The notes beneath the pieces were generated by a model. That model saw only the letters and a list, made by a program, of their open reading frames with translations, was not told where the DNA came from and ran no database searches. Made by a program: the position numbers and the translations under genes. Below, one piece after another: positions 25,579 through 33,619 of a stretch of DNA of 46,191 nucleotides (position 1 is the stretch's first letter; the number at the start of each line of letters is the position of its first letter). Origin of the DNA: Legionella sp. (lineage in GTDB: Bacteria > Pseudomonadota > Gammaproteobacteria > Legionellales > Legionellaceae). The DNA lies in the NCBI GenBank assembly GCA_031291095.1, contig JARLJR010000035.1, forward strand, positions 1 to 46,191. Reading direction: 5' to 3'.

Positions 25579-27000
25579 TTGTCTTTAACCGCCCCAGATA
25601 AAACCGCCATGAAGTGGATTGAAAGCCTTATTGATAGGGACAGTTTCCTTCCTCTATTTGCAGATTATGGGGCTGAAAACCAACCCGGGTTACATTTTGG
25701 TGTAGAGGTAATCACAGGTTTGGCTAAAGTAAATCAACGCCCGGTTGCTGTTTACGCACATAATAATGCTGTAAATCGTGGTTATATCACCACCCAATGT
25801 TCTCGAAAAATTTTACGTCTAATGGACCGAGCTAAAGAATTACGTATTCCCATTGTTGCTTTTTTGGCCTCTCCAGGCATTTCTTTAGATGAAAATCTGC
25901 TCAGTGGAGATGATTACACGCAAATAATTACTCGTAATATTAACTTTTCAGGGCTTATTCCGCAGTTTGGCCTCATTATGGCACCCACTCTTGGAGCACC
26001 AGCTTACTCGGCCGTATTAATGGATTTGCTTTTCTTTAATAAACATCGCAGTTATTTAATGGTTACTAGCCCAATGGTTGTACAGCAAGCTATTGGCGAA
26101 AAAGTAACAATGAGTGAGCTTGGAGGCACTTCTGTTCATGCGCAAACCACAGGAATTGCTGATTTTGTTGATGATAGTCTTAATGCACAAATTAATCATG
26201 TCAAATCGATGTTGGCTTTTTTCCCTGGGCATGGGGGCGAAAACCCCCCACAACATCCAATCCGTGAGCCAGTGCATGCTTTACCGAAAATCCCTGAAAA
26301 TCCACGGCTTCCTTTTAATATGTTGGAGTTACTTCAAGCCTTAGTTGATAATTCGGATGTTTGGCAATATAAGCGTGCTTATGGGCAAGCAATGATTTGT
26401 GCTTTTGTTCATATACACGGTTATGCTGTGGGCGTTATAGCGAATCAAAGTATTCGTTTTAGTGGCGCTATTGATTCGGATGCAGCTCAAAAAGCAGCTA
26501 AATTTATCCGTATTTGCGATGCATATTCCATCCCTGTATTGACTTTAATTGATGTTCCAGGATTTATGCCTGGAAAACGCGAAGAGCAAAAGGGATTACT
26601 ACAACATGGGGCGCGTTTATGTGCAGCTATGCAAACACGTGTACCCCGAATAAGTCTTATTGTGCGTAAATGTTATGGAGCAGCCGCATTCTTAATGATG
26701 CAGACCGCCTCGCAGCATGGCGATTTGGTTCTTGCCTTGGAAACAGCAAGCCTTGGGGTGATGGGAAAAGAAACAACTAAGAAAGTGCATAAAGCTGATG
26801 GACAAGCTGCCACTGAAGGTGACTCACAGGCTTCAGATGAGATAACGAATATTGATTCATCTTTAGCTGATGCTTATCGGTCCGGGCTAATCGATGAAAT
26901 TATTACCGCACAACAAATACGAGGGCGTTTAGCCCAGCATTTAGAGTATGTGTATCGTAAGATGGATAACTTACCCGATGCAAGACACTCAATTGTTTGA
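25579..27000 (+). CDS. biotin-dependent acyl-CoA carboxylase carboxyltransferase (beta) subunit
   Basis: About 473 residues forming two crotonase-like halves. The acyl-CoA side is FGVEVITGLAKVNQRP and GLIMAPTLGAPAYSAV. The carboxybiotin side is TLIDVPGFMPGKREEQKG and KCYGAAAFLMM. It resembles PccB/AccB-type subunits that make malonyl- or methylmalonyl-CoA. It needs a biotin carboxylase and a biotin carrier, and neither is in the window. I choose the TTG at 25579 (MSLTAPDK), about eight bases after AAGAG; a TTG at 25573 is also in frame. First gene of the plus-strand four-gene unit, with a strong promoter upstream. Confidence 0.85.
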   Translation: MSLTAPDKTAMKWIESLIDRDSFLPLFADYGAENQPGLHFGVEVITGLAKVNQRPVAVYAHNNAVNRGYITTQCSRKILRLMDRAKELRIPIVAFLASPGISLDENLLSGDDYTQIITRNINFSGLIPQFGLIMAPTLGAPAYSAVLMDLLFFNKHRSYLMVTSPMVVQQAIGEKVTMSELGGTSVHAQTTGIADFVDDSLNAQINHVKSMLAFFPGHGGENPPQHPIREPVHALPKIPENPRLPFNMLELLQALVDNSDVWQYKRAYGQAMICAFVHIHGYAVGVIANQSIRFSGAIDSDAAQKAAKFIRICDAYSIPVLTLIDVPGFMPGKREEQKGLLQHGARLCAAMQTRVPRISLIVRKCYGAAAFLMMQTASQHGDLVLALETASLGVMGKETTKKVHKADGQAATEGDSQASDEITNIDSSLADAYRSGLIDEIITAQQIRGRLAQHLEYVYRKMDNLPDARHSIV

Positions 27001-27008
27001 GAATAATT

Positions 27009-28700
27009 ATGCATACTTATGATGATTTGTTGGCATTGACTAATGCCTTTGAGGTTTATTTAGGTAATCCCTTTTCTCAGGCGACCCCGGTAAATTTTCA
27101 TGACAGTTTATTGTTTGATGAGCAGGAAGCTCTAGCCTGGCCCCAAATTAAGTTTATTCAGCAGTGGGGCTTTATGGAGTATTTAATTCCTCATGGACTC
27201 GGTGGAAAATTTACCGCATTAGATGAGCTTTATTTTATTGTTAAATCAATAGGTAGACGTGATCTAACTACCGCTATTGCTTTAGGAATCTCTTGTCTTG
27301 CGGCACTTCCAGTCTGGATTTCCGGGACAATAAAACAAAAACAATTTATAGCCGACAGTTTTCGACGTGGGGAATCAGGCGCTTTTGCGTTAACTGAAAA
27401 AGATCATGGTTCTGATTCAGCGGCTAATGAAGTTCGGGCTATGCCTTGTTCGAGTGGCTGGTTATTATCGGGAAGTAAATGGTGTATTAATTTTGCTACG
27501 TTAAGCCAATTCGCAACGATTGTTTGTCGTACTCATGAGAAAGGCGGTCCATTAGGCTTTTCTGTCTTTCTTTTGGATAAATCACAGATAAAAGCTGGTT
27601 TTACTCCTACACCTAAACTACCTACCCATGGGGTTCGAGGCCTAGACATCAGTGGTTTTACATTGAATGAAGTTTTTATACCTACGGATGCTTTAGTGGG
27701 CAGCGAAAAGCGAGGCTTGGAAATTGCCTATAAGACATTACAGGTGTCCCGTGCCTTATGTGCTTGTTTTGCTGTGAGCTGTGCTGATACTGCTTTACGC
27801 CTTGCTCTGTCTTTTAGCTTGCAACGGCAGATCTATGGTAAATCCGCGTACGAAATTCCGGCAGTAAAGCAGCGACTGGGAGAACAGTTTGCGCAATTAT
27901 TAATCGCTGACTGCACCACGTTGGCTGTGGTGCGTGCTTGTTCCATAATGCCGGAGAAGCTAAGTTTTTGGTCAGCGATTATTAAATTTCTTGTGCCACA
28001 AATTGCTGAAGATGTTGTAGAGCAATGTGGGATTGTATTAGGAGCTCGAGCCTATTTGCGCACAACAGAATGGGCTATATTTCAGAAAATTCGACGTGAT
28101 GTCCAGGTGGTTGGATTGTTTGATGGGAGCAGCCAGGTTAATTTATCATTGATTGCAGGCAATTTGTTACCGCAAGCGGGAGTGCGGGGGACTTTTTCTG
28201 TCAATAATTTGGATAAGTTAGAGCAAATTTTTAGTTTGAATAAACAGATTCCTGATTTTAATGAAAAAGGATTAGGTCTGTTTATGCATAGCGAAGATGA
28301 TATTTTAGCTGGCCTGTCCTGGTTAAAGTTTGAGCCTCTTGAACCATTGATTGCCGCTATTCGCGCAGAAATTGATAAATTAGATAAAGAGGTATTGCAT
28401 TTAAAGGAACAAAAACTATTTGAAGTGCGAGGCTTAGATGCTTTTCACTTAGCAGAACGTTATTGCTGGATTTTTGCTGCCAGTTGTTGCTTGCATTTTT
28501 GGTATTTTAATAAGGATATACTCGTTAAAGAATTACAAGACATTGAGTGGCTTACTTTGGCAATTCAATTAATTCTTGGTAAATTAGGCGCTGATTCAAG
28601 TATAAAGAGCAACTTACGAGAGTCTATGTCTGAGCGATTGCTCGCTTTTTATGAGCAGAATATTATGTTTTCTGTGTTACCTACGCAACTGTCGAGATGA
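27009..28700 (+). CDS. acyl-CoA dehydrogenase, long form
   Basis: About 563 residues, of which 1-390 form an acyl-CoA dehydrogenase: FALTEKDHGSDSAANE, LPTHGVRGLDISGFTLNEVFIP and LFDGSSQVNLSLIAG are the FAD and substrate motifs. The last 180 residues are an extra helical region not seen in short ACADs. Acyl-CoA dehydrogenases introduce an alpha,beta double bond with FAD. The start is the ATG at 27009, eight bases after the upstream stop; the TTG at 26997 would overlap it. In this operon it could desaturate the activated acyl chain or carrier-bound intermediate. Confidence 0.85.
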   Translation: MHTYDDLLALTNAFEVYLGNPFSQATPVNFHDSLLFDEQEALAWPQIKFIQQWGFMEYLIPHGLGGKFTALDELYFIVKSIGRRDLTTAIALGISCLAALPVWISGTIKQKQFIADSFRRGESGAFALTEKDHGSDSAANEVRAMPCSSGWLLSGSKWCINFATLSQFATIVCRTHEKGGPLGFSVFLLDKSQIKAGFTPTPKLPTHGVRGLDISGFTLNEVFIPTDALVGSEKRGLEIAYKTLQVSRALCACFAVSCADTALRLALSFSLQRQIYGKSAYEIPAVKQRLGEQFAQLLIADCTTLAVVRACSIMPEKLSFWSAIIKFLVPQIAEDVVEQCGIVLGARAYLRTTEWAIFQKIRRDVQVVGLFDGSSQVNLSLIAGNLLPQAGVRGTFSVNNLDKLEQIFSLNKQIPDFNEKGLGLFMHSEDDILAGLSWLKFEPLEPLIAAIRAEIDKLDKEVLHLKEQKLFEVRGLDAFHLAERYCWIFAASCCLHFWYFNKDILVKELQDIEWLTLAIQLILGKLGADSSIKSNLRESMSERLLAFYEQNIMFSVLPTQLSR

Positions 28701-28703
28701 TGA

Positions 28704-30233
28704 ATGATTAATTGGAAAAGAAAGCTCATTGAAGCAATGACTCGAAAGAAATATAAAGCCTTTATTCAAGATACTTTATACCCTGAACATGCTCGTGTGC
28801 GATTATGGCAGGATGAAATTTTACCTTTATTACAACAATCTGCCTATTGGCAAGCTGTTCTTAAGGAGCAGGGGACTGAGTTAAATGATTTTTCTATTAC
28901 ATCTTATGCCACTTATCGAGATGAGTTGGCTGCCGCTCAGCATAGTGAAACACAACCCTTTAATGGGGAAAAAATAATTTTTTGGTCAGAAACTTCGGGA
29001 ACTACTTCGGTTGATAGAAAGCTTTTTCCTATAACGCAATCCTTTCAAAATCAATTCCAGCGGACTATGCCTCCGTTTATTTATAACATGACACAGAGGT
29101 TCCCTAATTTTTTTAAAGAAAAATTAGTGTACTTAGTTGCAGTAGATTCAGGAAAAACAACACCTGCGGGAACACCATTAGGATGGATCAGTAATTACAA
29201 TTACCGCAATTTGCCTTCATTGGTTAAAAATTTTTATGCGTTACCCGATGCGGTTTTTGCGGATACGGAAGCATATAATCAATGGGCACCTTTATATGCC
29301 TTAGCAAGTGATTTAAATGCTTTTTTTGCCGTGACGCCAATGGTTATTGAAATGTTTTACCAACGGTGTCTCGAAAATTTTCCTCGTTACTTACCGTATC
29401 TTTTAGGCGAAAAAACAATCCCTGAACCATTTCCTCCTCTTAAAATTAGCAAAAAACGTCAACGTTATTTGCGGTCTTTAGCAAAAAAATCAGACTACAC
29501 TTTTAAAGAATTATGGCCAACCTTACTTTTTGTTGGATGTTGGATTTCTGGGTTGTGTGAGTATCCGGCACAACAATTGAAAAAGCTACTTGGTGATGAT
29601 GTTGCATTAATTGATGGGGCTTATTCTGCAACAGAAGGTTGGATGACTGTGCCTTTAGATGATAAGCCTGGGGGTTTTTTACATCCGGGGGCTCATATTG
29701 TTGAATTTATTGAAGAAGGGAAAGACTTTCTTAAAGAAAATATAGTACAGTCCTGGGAGTTGAAGCAAGGTAAGAACTATGAGGTTTTTTTAACTACGGC
29801 GATGGGTTTTGTGCGTTATCAATTGAATGATGTAGTTAAGTGTGTGGGCTTTTTGAATAAGGCCCCCAGATTGACTTTTTGTTATAAAGCACAACAATTG
29901 CAATTAGAAAATTGCATCGTTTCCGGACAAGATTTGCAACAAATGATGACTGAAGTCACATTTAATATGGAGGCTCACTGGTATTTTGCTCGAAATAGTC
30001 ACGGTAACAAAATTGTTTTGGTTACGGACGATACTGTAGACATTTCTGATTCAATGTTAATGCAAATGGATGAGCGATTAAGTCAAATTAGTCCTCCTTA
30101 TGCTGAGGGTATGGCATCTCAAGATATTTTGCCTATGGCGTTATTACAAGTTCCCGCAGCAGAGTTATTGGCAGATCATCACGCTCAGAAAAAGCCTAAA
30201 TTAATTTCTAATCAGGTTATTACTGAACGCTAA
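28704..30233 (+). CDS. GH3-family acyl-adenylate/amide synthetase
   Basis: The 509-residue protein has the marks of the plant auxin-conjugating GH3 family. The ATP loop is SETSGTTSVDRK (residues about 95-106). The middle motif IDGAYSATEGWM corresponds to the YxSSEG block. After it comes LTTAMGFVRYQLNDVVKC, the GH3 'YRYxxGDVV' region. GH3 enzymes adenylate a carboxylate and join it to an amino acid amine. Bacterial members have mostly unknown substrates. It starts four bases after the dehydrogenase stop and is thus coupled to it. A role making an amide in the cluster product is inference from family chemistry. Confidence 0.85.
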   Translation: MINWKRKLIEAMTRKKYKAFIQDTLYPEHARVRLWQDEILPLLQQSAYWQAVLKEQGTELNDFSITSYATYRDELAAAQHSETQPFNGEKIIFWSETSGTTSVDRKLFPITQSFQNQFQRTMPPFIYNMTQRFPNFFKEKLVYLVAVDSGKTTPAGTPLGWISNYNYRNLPSLVKNFYALPDAVFADTEAYNQWAPLYALASDLNAFFAVTPMVIEMFYQRCLENFPRYLPYLLGEKTIPEPFPPLKISKKRQRYLRSLAKKSDYTFKELWPTLLFVGCWISGLCEYPAQQLKKLLGDDVALIDGAYSATEGWMTVPLDDKPGGFLHPGAHIVEFIEEGKDFLKENIVQSWELKQGKNYEVFLTTAMGFVRYQLNDVVKCVGFLNKAPRLTFCYKAQQLQLENCIVSGQDLQQMMTEVTFNMEAHWYFARNSHGNKIVLVTDDTVDISDSMLMQMDERLSQISPPYAEGMASQDILPMALLQVPAAELLADHHAQKKPKLISNQVITER

Positions 30234-30254
30234 ATTTAAACTAGGACCTAAATT

Positions 30255-30974
30255 ATGACCGAAGTTACTCCTAAAAAGAGAAAAGGAACAGGTAAAAATA
30301 AAGAACTAAGTACAGCCATGTTCATTTTCCTTGATGTATTTTCATTTTTTTTAAGTTTAATGCCTAGTGTTGCTGCATTCAGCATCACGGGTTTATTCAT
30401 TTATCATGGATATGCTCATACTTGGTTGGTATTGCCTTTAGCGCCTATCGTCTTATTTTTCTCTTTTATCTTAATTATTGCCAGCATTAGAGTCTGTTTA
30501 CCTAAGTTAAAACCAGGGCGTTACAAACGAGAATTGAGTAAAGCCATGATTGCTTGGTTTTGCCATTTTGCCCTGTCTCGTTCTGCTAAAATCACGGGTC
30601 TTATTCCCATTCTGCAATCATTTAATACGCTTAAATTCTGCTATTGGCGGGCTTTGGGTGCTAAGGTTTCCTTTCACATGATGAATGCATTTGATGTTGA
30701 TTTTGTTGATTGTCCATTGATTTCTATTGGCAAAGGCGTCACATTAGGAAGCCAAGTATCCATAGTTTGTCATTCAGATGTCGGAAGTTTATTGCTGCTA
30801 GCGCCAGTAGTTATAGAGGATAATGTTTTTATTGGCATGTCCACTGTCGTCGGCCCAGGAACGACGATTAAACGAGGAGCTTGGATTGGCTATGGAAATA
30901 GCTTTGTTAATCAAGTTGTGGAAGAAAACACTAAACTTGATAATGTCAGGCCTGGGTTTGACGATAAATTATAA
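30255..30974 (+). CDS. membrane-anchored left-handed beta-helix acyltransferase
   Basis: The first 100 residues of 239 hold two hydrophobic membrane segments (SFFLSLMPSVAAF and LVLPLAPIVLFFSFIL). The remainder is a hexapeptide-repeat acyltransferase domain: ISIGKGVTLGSQVSI, then VVIEDNVFIGMSTVVGPGTTI. A histidine in IVCHSDVG may be catalytic. The family transfers acetyl or longer acyl groups to small molecules or lipids. The last gene of the operon, 22 bp after GH3, it would act at the membrane, perhaps on the finished compound. The donor and acceptor are unknown. Confidence 0.75.
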   Translation: MTEVTPKKRKGTGKNKELSTAMFIFLDVFSFFLSLMPSVAAFSITGLFIYHGYAHTWLVLPLAPIVLFFSFILIIASIRVCLPKLKPGRYKRELSKAMIAWFCHFALSRSAKITGLIPILQSFNTLKFCYWRALGAKVSFHMMNAFDVDFVDCPLISIGKGVTLGSQVSIVCHSDVGSLLLLAPVVIEDNVFIGMSTVVGPGTTIKRGAWIGYGNSFVNQVVEENTKLDNVRPGFDDKL

Positions 30975-31015
30975 TTTGTTCACTTACATAGCACCAATTT
31001 AACAACATCTTGAAT

Positions 31016-31043
31016 GTAGGCTGGGATGGAAAGCGCGGCCTAC
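31016..31043. repeat. REP-like palindrome
   Basis: GTAGGC (31016-31021) pairs with GCCTAC (31038-31043) around GATGGAAAGCGCG, the same layout as the palindrome at 6536-6574. It sits downstream of the acyltransferase gene and may help end that operon. No U-tract follows. Confidence 0.45.
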
Positions 31044-31065
31044 GGTTACTCGATAATTTACCTAT

Positions 31066-31230
31066 TTAAGGTGCTGTATTCGCCTTCGTACCAAAATTAG
31101 TGTCTGTGTTGTTATTTGTATTGTTATAATTATTGGGGGTCGTTCCTGTTCCAACCCCGTTAGTCGTACCACTTGTACCACCACTCGTACTTCCGCCGGC
31201 ACCTCCAGTAGTCTCATGAATATAAAGCAT
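31066..31230 (-). CDS. possible 54-residue Gly/Thr/Asn-rich peptide
   Basis: An uninterrupted minus-strand frame encodes a low-complexity peptide whose middle runs TTGGAGGSTSGGTSGTT and then PNNYNNTNNNTDTNF. No ribosome-binding site precedes the ATG at 31230, and a stop lies six codons upstream, so it is not the tail of a larger intact gene. It may be a small secreted or cell-surface peptide, or the remnant of a longer repetitive protein. The composition is too biased for chance in such AT-rich DNA to be a good explanation. With the REP-like palindrome it accounts for most of the 356-bp gap. Confidence 0.35.
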   Translation of the reverse strand: MLYIHETTGGAGGSTSGGTSGTTNGVGTGTTPNNYNNTNNNTDTNFGTKANTAP

Positions 31231-31330
31231 TAAAAAATTAATTATTTATAACAGAGCTTCGCAGCTCATATTTTGTTTATTTTTAAGGCAAATTACTGGT
31301 AATATTAGCCTCCATTTTTAGGAACGGTTC

Positions 31331-31618
31331 ATGTTATCAAAAGCCCAGTTGCTGCAATTAATTGAAGAATACCAACAGTTACCCCTTATTTTTTTTCCTT
31401 CATTAACTGAAGAAAAAATATATTGGATGAAGTTAGAGGCAGCCGTTGGCTTTGATTTTTTTAAGGGTTTGGCTGAACAATTTAATTTTGAAACCGAGCT
31501 GGAGATGGCCGAAGAGCTCATTAGAAAATATTTAACGGAGCGAGGAGCTTTATTAGGAGAAAAAAGCAGTATTGCCTATTTGAATCATCCCTTTTTACCA
31601 GTCAGAAGCAATTTGTAG
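31331..31618 (+). CDS. small hypothetical protein
   Basis: I do not recognise this 95-residue protein. It is predicted mostly helical and acidic in the second half (FETELEMAEELIRKYLTE), with no signal peptide or membrane segment. AGGAACGG before the ATG is a good ribosome-binding site, and the frame is free of rare features, so it is probably real. It is convergent with the pxpC gene and isolated from the acyl cluster by the low-complexity ORF. Confidence 0.6.
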   Translation: MLSKAQLLQLIEEYQQLPLIFFPSLTEEKIYWMKLEAAVGFDFFKGLAEQFNFETELEMAEELIRKYLTERGALLGEKSSIAYLNHPFLPVRSNL

Positions 31619-31688
31619 ATGAAATAAAAGCGAGCTCAAATCACAATATGCACTATTAAATTTCAACTCCGGGGACATAGGTAACACT

Positions 31689-32750
31689 CTAATCTCGCAT
31701 TTTTTGGTTTATTATCGATTCCACTATTTGCTGATAATCTGAGAGAACCCTTTGCTTCACCATAACAATGCCATGCTCTTCCTGCAATAATTTTTTCTGA
31801 GCATGTTCCACGGTGATCATCCCAAACCGAAGCGTATCTCCTGGCTTGCTTTGGGCTAAAATCGGCAGCGAGGTGCTATTGGCTGTGCCAATCATTGGGT
31901 AACCGCCAATGGTTGCGCGTTCGGTCATGAGTATAATAGGGTGCCCATCGGCAGGAATCTCGATACTTCCCATGTTGACTGGATTAGATAAAATTGTTTT
32001 TGTGGTATCAAACTCCAAAACCGGTCCTTCTAAACGATAACCCATTCGATCTGAGGCTTGGCTTACCTGATAAGGTTCGCTAAAGAATGTAGCAACGCTT
32101 TCCAGTGCTAAAAGAGATAATTGCGGATGCAAAACAACTTGTATGTGGTGCTCTTTAGTTAAATCGGGGTAAAAATGTGAATAATTAATGGCCCAATTAA
32201 ATTCAATAAATTCCTCGTGCCGATGAATATTAGTTAATTGACTTTGATTGGTGCTGACATAGGAAATAACCCGTTGGATTAAAGGACTAGGTTGATTTAT
32301 TTTTATTAATTCATTTTTAGCTACGGTACCCTTGGCTATGCCAGGGATAGTGATGTGGCTGTAGGTGCTTTTACTGGTTAAAAAGGAGGTACTGTCAATG
32401 CCCCCAGCTACTGCTAAATACGCACGACAGCCATTTTTAAGTTGACCAAATTTTAAATGGCTATTTCTAGAGACTAAAATGGGCTTCCAATTGGGAATTG
32501 GCGTGCCATTAATTGATGGGCTAATATTGGCACCACAAAGTGCAATAATGGTATCTTCTTGAAAAATCAGTTCAGGGCCTGCGAGGGTTATTTCTAATGC
32601 CGCCTCATGTTCTGCATTGCCTACTAAGATATTCGCCAAGCGTAAAGCGCGTGAATCCATCGCTCCACTAGGGCTGAAACCTAATTTTTGATAACCAAAA
32701 CGACCTAAGTCTTGAATTGAAGTACACAAGCCTGGATGTAAGATCAGCAT
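31689..32750 (-). CDS. pxpC: 5-oxoprolinase subunit C (KipA-like, biotin-dependent-carboxyltransferase-like fold)
   Basis: The 353 residues begin with the family signature CTSIQDLGRFGYQKLGFSPSGAMD and continue with ALEITLAGPELIF, YLAVAGGID and SDRMGYRLEGP. PxpABC converts 5-oxoproline (pyroglutamate) to glutamate with ATP. The B and C subunits are the former KipI/KipA or 'allophanate hydrolase' pair. It follows pxpB by 5 bases. pxpA (LamB/YcsF) is not in the window, so either it lies elsewhere or the pair works alone. Confidence 0.88.
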   Translation of the reverse strand: MLILHPGLCTSIQDLGRFGYQKLGFSPSGAMDSRALRLANILVGNAEHEAALEITLAGPELIFQEDTIIALCGANISPSINGTPIPNWKPILVSRNSHLKFGQLKNGCRAYLAVAGGIDSTSFLTSKSTYSHITIPGIAKGTVAKNELIKINQPSPLIQRVISYVSTNQSQLTNIHRHEEFIEFNWAINYSHFYPDLTKEHHIQVVLHPQLSLLALESVATFFSEPYQVSQASDRMGYRLEGPVLEFDTTKTILSNPVNMGSIEIPADGHPIILMTERATIGGYPMIGTANSTSLPILAQSKPGDTLRFGMITVEHAQKKLLQEEHGIVMVKQRVLSDYQQIVESIINQKMRD

Positions 32751-32755
32751 ATTTA

Positions 32756-33451
32756 TTATTGTTCCAAATCTAAAAATTCATGTTTATCAATAGGTTGAAA
32801 ACTTACTCGATCCCCTGGGTGTAGTAAAGTAGGGGTATCCTGATTTTGGGTTAATAAGGTTAAAGGAGTTCGACCAATTAGTTGCCAACCAGCAGGTGAT
32901 TTCGTGGGATAAATGGCGGTTTGATAGCCGGCAATACCTACGCTTCCTGCCGGAATAGCCAGTCGTGGTGTTGCATGGCGAGCAACAAATAAAGTTTCTG
33001 GCAATTTTCCTAAATAAGCAAAACCCGGTATAAAGCCTAACATATAGACGAGATAACTCCTACTGGTGTGGAGATTAATAATTTCCTCAATGCTTAAATT
33101 AAGTTGTATGGATATCAGTTCAATATCTGGTGCGAATTCAGGGTCATAGCACACAGGGATTTTGATGTGGCGATGGTTTTGGCTTGTGATTTGTTGTACG
33201 CAGAGATGTACTTGCTCTTGAATCAGAGGTTTTAATTGTTTAAAACTGATTTTTCGAGGGTCATAGTAGATGGCAAGACTTGCATAAGCAGGGACACATT
33301 CGATAAGGCCTATGATGGCGCATTGTTCAATTTGTAGCCATAACGTTTTAATCTGTTGGTGAGCGGTTTCTGAAATCTCATCTGTTGTTAAATAGATTGT
33401 CAGACCTGAATCACCCAAAGGGACAATTTGATAGTCGTGCGTGAAACTCAT
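32756..33451 (-). CDS. pxpB: 5-oxoprolinase subunit B (KipI-like)
   Basis: A 231-residue protein with the PxpB blocks VPLGDSGLTIYL, PVCYDPEFAPDIELIS, GFIPGFAYLGKLPETL and PAGSVGIAGYQTAIYPTKSPAGW. I take the ATG at 33451 (MSFTHDYQ). A longer in-frame start at 33526 would lie inside the palindromic repeat at 33502-33586 and is unlikely. It partners pxpC and is probably co-transcribed with the permease upstream, although the palindrome lies between them. Confidence 0.87.
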   Translation of the reverse strand: MSFTHDYQIVPLGDSGLTIYLTTDEISETAHQQIKTLWLQIEQCAIIGLIECVPAYASLAIYYDPRKISFKQLKPLIQEQVHLCVQQITSQNHRHIKIPVCYDPEFAPDIELISIQLNLSIEEIINLHTSRSYLVYMLGFIPGFAYLGKLPETLFVARHATPRLAIPAGSVGIAGYQTAIYPTKSPAGWQLIGRTPLTLLTQNQDTPTLLHPGDRVSFQPIDKHEFLDLEQ

Positions 33452-33501
33452 GTTTAAACATCCTCTTTCAGTTTGTATGCGCTCACTGGATATGTCTGTT
33501 T

Positions 33502-33586
33502 CGTCATTCTGGCCTTGGCGAAGCAAATTAGAACGATGCTTTGTTAGAGCTCGGCAGCGGATTGCTTTACTTCATTTACAATGACG
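33502..33586. repeat. palindromic intergenic element, diverged copy
   Basis: CGTCATTC (from 33502) with GAAGCAAATTAG pairs imperfectly with CGGATTGCTTTACTTC and AATGACG (to 33586). The ends match those of the element at 9366-9473, but the core differs. It separates the permease gene from pxpB. Confidence 0.5.
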
Positions 33587-33619
33587 GCTGTTTTTTATCC
33601 CTTGATCTCATGTCTCGGT

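Noticed and set aside
31689-33451. pxpB/pxpC as urea amidolyase parts completing the URC pathway
   Set aside because: The KipI/KipA fold is shared with allophanate and urea amidolyase subunits, and the URC route yields urea. But no biotin carboxylase or allophanate hydrolase domain is here and the genes are 18 kb away on a different unit. The standard pxp reading fits better.
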